Positions 7,326 to 9,064 of a stretch of DNA of 9,064 nucleotides are shown here, in pieces. Origin of the DNA: Treponema sp. GTDB taxonomy: Bacteria; Spirochaetota; Spirochaetia; Treponematales; Breznakiellaceae. The position numbers and the translations under genes are program-made. Each line of letters opens with the position of its first letter. The stretch's first letter is position 1. The DNA lies in assembly GCA_031274565.1 (NCBI GenBank), contig JAISPY010000043.1, forward strand, positions 1 through 9,064. Reading direction: 5' to 3'. The notes beneath the pieces are model-generated. The model saw only the letters and a list, made by a program, of their open reading frames with translations. It made no database searches and was not told the DNA's origin.

Positions 7326-8357
7326 TTACGGCAGGCTCCCCATAAGCTTAGCGACCTTCTCCACATCTGCGGCTCCCAGCCTTGGATAGAGGGGAAACAA
7401 CACCGTCCTCAGGGATAAAGAATAACTTTGAGGGCAACGAGCCGGAACAACCATACCACTTCCCATCAGGGTACCCTCAAACGCGCTTTCCACGGCAATG
7501 GCTTTCCGCTTGGCATAGGCCTTCACCTCTTTCATACCGGTTTCAAGGATGAGGGGAAAGGCATAATTATTATACTCCGTTTCCTCCCGGGGGATAAACC
7601 GTTTATGTCGGGTCCGCAGAGCAGCCTCGGTATAAACCTGGGCGATGGCCTTCCGTTTTTCAAGATTTTTAGCCCCTTCCCGAAACTGCACTACCGCCAT
7701 GGCGGCATTCATATCCGGGATGCCATATTCAGGGGGCAGCTCTCCCCCATTCCGCAGCACCCCAGCGTCCCGGCGATTTACCGCATAGAGGAGCGCCCCC
7801 CCGCCGGAGGTGAGCATGTCCCGTTCTTCCAAACCCAGTAGCGTAAAAACCCCCGCCGAAGGGGACTTCCCCTCGGCCTGAACCGTACCATAACTCGGGG
7901 AACAATCCTCAATAACCGGCGGGCCGACCTGCACGAGCGCAGCCATATCCGGTACAAAGCCCAGGGTATGATGCGCCAGGATACACTTAGGGAGAGGATC
8001 CCCATCCTTACATGCGGCCTCCACGGTCTCTCGGTCCATACAGGGGATGGAAGATCCTACATCGCAATACACTGGACGGAGTTGCAAGTCCTCAAGAACC
8101 CGCAGGTAATACCGTGGGGATAACGCGGATAGGACCACCCCCGCTCCCGCTTCAAGCTGCAATAACTTTAGGGCCACAAAAAGAGCAAACACCGGGCTTC
8201 TCAGGGCCACCCCATACTCAAAGCCCAGATACTCCTTGGCGACCTGCATCAAAAGCCGAGATTGCTCCCCCGGTCCAATCTTATCCTCCACCAACGCCGT
8301 AAGCACCGCATCCATCTCCTTCCGCCGGATAGTCGGAGCATAGACTTCAATCCTCAT
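7326..8357 (-). CDS. DegT/DnrJ/EryC1/StrS-family protein lacking the catalytic lysine
   Basis: A 343-residue protein with the fold-type I PLP aminotransferase layout of nucleotide-sugar aminotransferases. Family landmarks are RSPVFAL (53-59, in place of the usual Ser-Gly-Thr-Ala phosphate-binding turn), the HTLG segment (130-133), EDCSPSYG (150-157, with the pyridine-contacting Asp151), SGGGALL (184-190), an NAAMAVVQF stretch (217-225) and a PLYPRL motif (322-327). In active members the PLP lysine stands a few residues before the Gly-rich turn, as in TKN-x(3)-GEGG. Here that position is Arg179 (codon CGG, 7821-7823). Lys163 aligns with a non-catalytic loop lysine. The protein is therefore probably not a standard aminotransferase; it may bind PLP non-covalently, do dehydratase-type chemistry, or be structural or regulatory. 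ColD-type dehydratases, for comparison, have His there. The start ATG 8357 has AAGGAT five bases upstream. It lies between cheW (36-base gap) and nadK. Family call firm, function unknown. Confidence 0.85.
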   Translation of the reverse strand: MRIEVYAPTIRRKEMDAVLTALVEDKIGPGEQSRLLMQVAKEYLGFEYGVALRSPVFALFVALKLLQLEAGAGVVLSALSPRYYLRVLEDLQLRPVYCDVGSSIPCMDRETVEAACKDGDPLPKCILAHHTLGFVPDMAALVQVGPPVIEDCSPSYGTVQAEGKSPSAGVFTLLGLEERDMLTSGGGALLYAVNRRDAGVLRNGGELPPEYGIPDMNAAMAVVQFREGAKNLEKRKAIAQVYTEAALRTRHKRFIPREETEYNNYAFPLILETGMKEVKAYAKRKAIAVESAFEGTLMGSGMVVPARCPQSYSLSLRTVLFPLYPRLGAADVEKVAKLMGSLP

Positions 8358-8393
8358 GTAAATCCTTATCCTTAATACGGTGCAGGTGGAACC

Positions 8394-8861
8394 TTAATGG
8401 AGGTTGACAATCTTCTGGAGTTCCTTAGGATTAAAGAGATCCCTGATCCCCAAGATGATAAGATATCCATGTTCCTGGCGGACCACCCCTTGAATGTATT
8501 CAGCGCCGATCCCGCTCACCATTTGCGGCGGGGGCTGAACCTCCTCTTTTTCTATGGTTACCACCCGGGAAACCCTATCAATGATCACGCCAAGCTTCAT
8601 GCCGTCAATATCCAGGATGATAAAACCCGACAAAAGCTCATCATCTTCAGTAGCGGCCATTTTCTTAAGATGAAATCGTTTATGCAAGTTAATGATCGGA
8701 ATAATTTCACTACGGAGGTTAAAAATACCTTCTACATACATAGGCGCATTTGGAATAGCCCTGATGTCCTGAACGCGGACTATCTCCTTCACATCCATTA
8801 TATTGATTCCGTATAACTCTTCACCGAGCTGAAAAGTGACTAATTGATGTTGATCAGCCAT
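8394..8861 (-). CDS. cheW: Chemotaxis coupling protein CheW
   Basis: Single-domain CheW, 155 residues, the scaffold linking methyl-accepting chemotaxis receptors to the histidine kinase CheA at the inner face of the cytoplasmic membrane. Family features are the opening strand VTFQLGEELYGI (8-19), EIVR (26-29), IPNAPMYVEGIFNLR (36-50, with the conserved receptor/kinase-contact Arg50), IIPIINLH (53-60), a GVIIDRVSRV strand (91-100) and a YIQGVVR strand (122-128). Two small departures are visible: Ser51 where NLRG normally has Gly, and Gly138 where the final LLDL-type motif usually has Asp. The start ATG 8861 has AAAGGGAG five bases upstream. It is the first gene of the row and has the only substantial upstream spacer, so its promoter probably drives the whole cluster. 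Its DNA is more AT-rich than that of the ABC genes. The genome presumably holds other che genes elsewhere; none is in this window. Confidence 0.96.
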   Translation of the reverse strand: MADQHQLVTFQLGEELYGINIMDVKEIVRVQDIRAIPNAPMYVEGIFNLRSEIIPIINLHKRFHLKKMAATEDDELLSGFIILDIDGMKLGVIIDRVSRVVTIEKEEVQPPPQMVSGIGAEYIQGVVRQEHGYLIILGIRDLFNPKELQKIVNLH

Positions 8862-8902
8862 ATAAACTCCCTTTCTTGACCCCTTGGTACCCTACCCTAC
8901 AA

Positions 8903-8914
8903 GTTACCTGTAAC
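8903..8914. promoter_or_regulatory. 12-base inverted repeat, possible operator upstream of cheW
   Basis: GTTAC-CT-GTAAC is a perfect inverted repeat with 5-base arms, 41-52 bases upstream of the cheW start. If the candidate -10 at 8916-8921 is correct, the transcription start falls inside the repeat, a position suited to a repressor site. Arms this short can arise by chance, and no matching regulator is known to me. Confidence 0.25.
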
Positions 8915-8915
8915 C

Positions 8916-8945
8916 AATGTACTATATAAGCGTCTCTTACATCAA
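8916..8945 (-). promoter_or_regulatory. Weak candidate sigma-70-type promoter for the cheW-led operon
   Basis: On the minus strand, TTGATG (8945-8940, 4 of 6 matches to TTGACA) is separated by 18 bases from TACATT (8921-8916, 4 of 6 matches to TATAAT). The spacer contains TATATA, which could be an alternative -10 but then lacks a good -35. No convincing flagellar sigma-28 element was found. Placement between 5S rRNA and cheW is the main support. Confidence 0.3.
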
Positions 8946-8950
8946 GGGGG

Positions 8951-9064
<114 letters not shown>

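Noticed and set aside
7869..7871. Lys163 as an alternative PLP lysine in the DegT-family protein
   Set aside because: It aligns with the non-catalytic GK loop about ten residues after the ED motif, well before the position of the Schiff-base lysine in relatives.
8358..8393. Possible terminator or separate promoter between cheW and the DegT-family gene
   Set aside because: No stable hairpin with a T run is visible. The tandem AAGGAT AAGGAT is more simply the ribosome binding site region.
8397..8816. Plus-strand open frame opposite cheW
   Set aside because: It shadows the clear CheW domain on the minus strand; no ribosome binding site or family signal was seen.
8888..8900. Short tandem TACCC repeats upstream of cheW
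   Set aside because: Only about two and a half units; too short to call a repeat array or a regulatory iteron.

Overview
This window reads as a stretch of bacterial housekeeping chromosome, most likely from a spirochaete of the Treponema/Spirochaeta group with moderately high GC. That assignment is an inference. It rests on gene content and order (cheW, a DegT-family protein, NAD kinase, recN and a lineage-type hypothetical gene in one tight row), which I recall as treponeme-like but could not check. No mobile element, CRISPR array, tRNA or prophage gene was seen.

Everything lies on the minus strand, so transcription runs from high to low coordinates. At the right edge is the 3' part of a 5S rRNA gene (8968-9064, cut by the window end), followed by a T-rich tail. 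A spacer of about 106 bases (8862-8967) follows. It holds a weak candidate promoter, a 12-base inverted repeat and a good ribosome binding site. It is the only sizeable noncoding stretch.

Seven genes then follow with almost no space between them: cheW (8861-8394), a DegT/DnrJ aminotransferase-fold protein (8357-7326), nadK (7299-6436), recN (6443-4761), an unrecognised 278-residue helical protein (4767-3931), a 600-residue ABC exporter half (3929-2127) and a 708-residue ABC exporter half (2134-8). Three junctions overlap by 7-8 bases and one has a single base between stop and start. A single polycistronic mRNA with translational coupling is therefore likely.

The genes do not form one obvious pathway: chemotaxis scaffold, NADP supply, DNA break repair and a heterodimeric ABC exporter. 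The clearest functional unit is the exporter pair. One half has an Asp in place of the catalytic Walker B Glu. The other has a normal Walker B, a degenerate signature motif and a domain of about 120 residues inserted between its first two membrane helices. This is the architecture known from BmrCD. The most unusual gene is the DegT-family protein, in which the PLP-binding lysine appears to be replaced by arginine, so it is probably not a normal aminotransferase.

Two start sites were moved inward from the longest reading frames, because strong Shine-Dalgarno sequences sit just upstream of family-consistent starts: GTG at 2134 for the last ABC gene and ATG at 6443 for recN.
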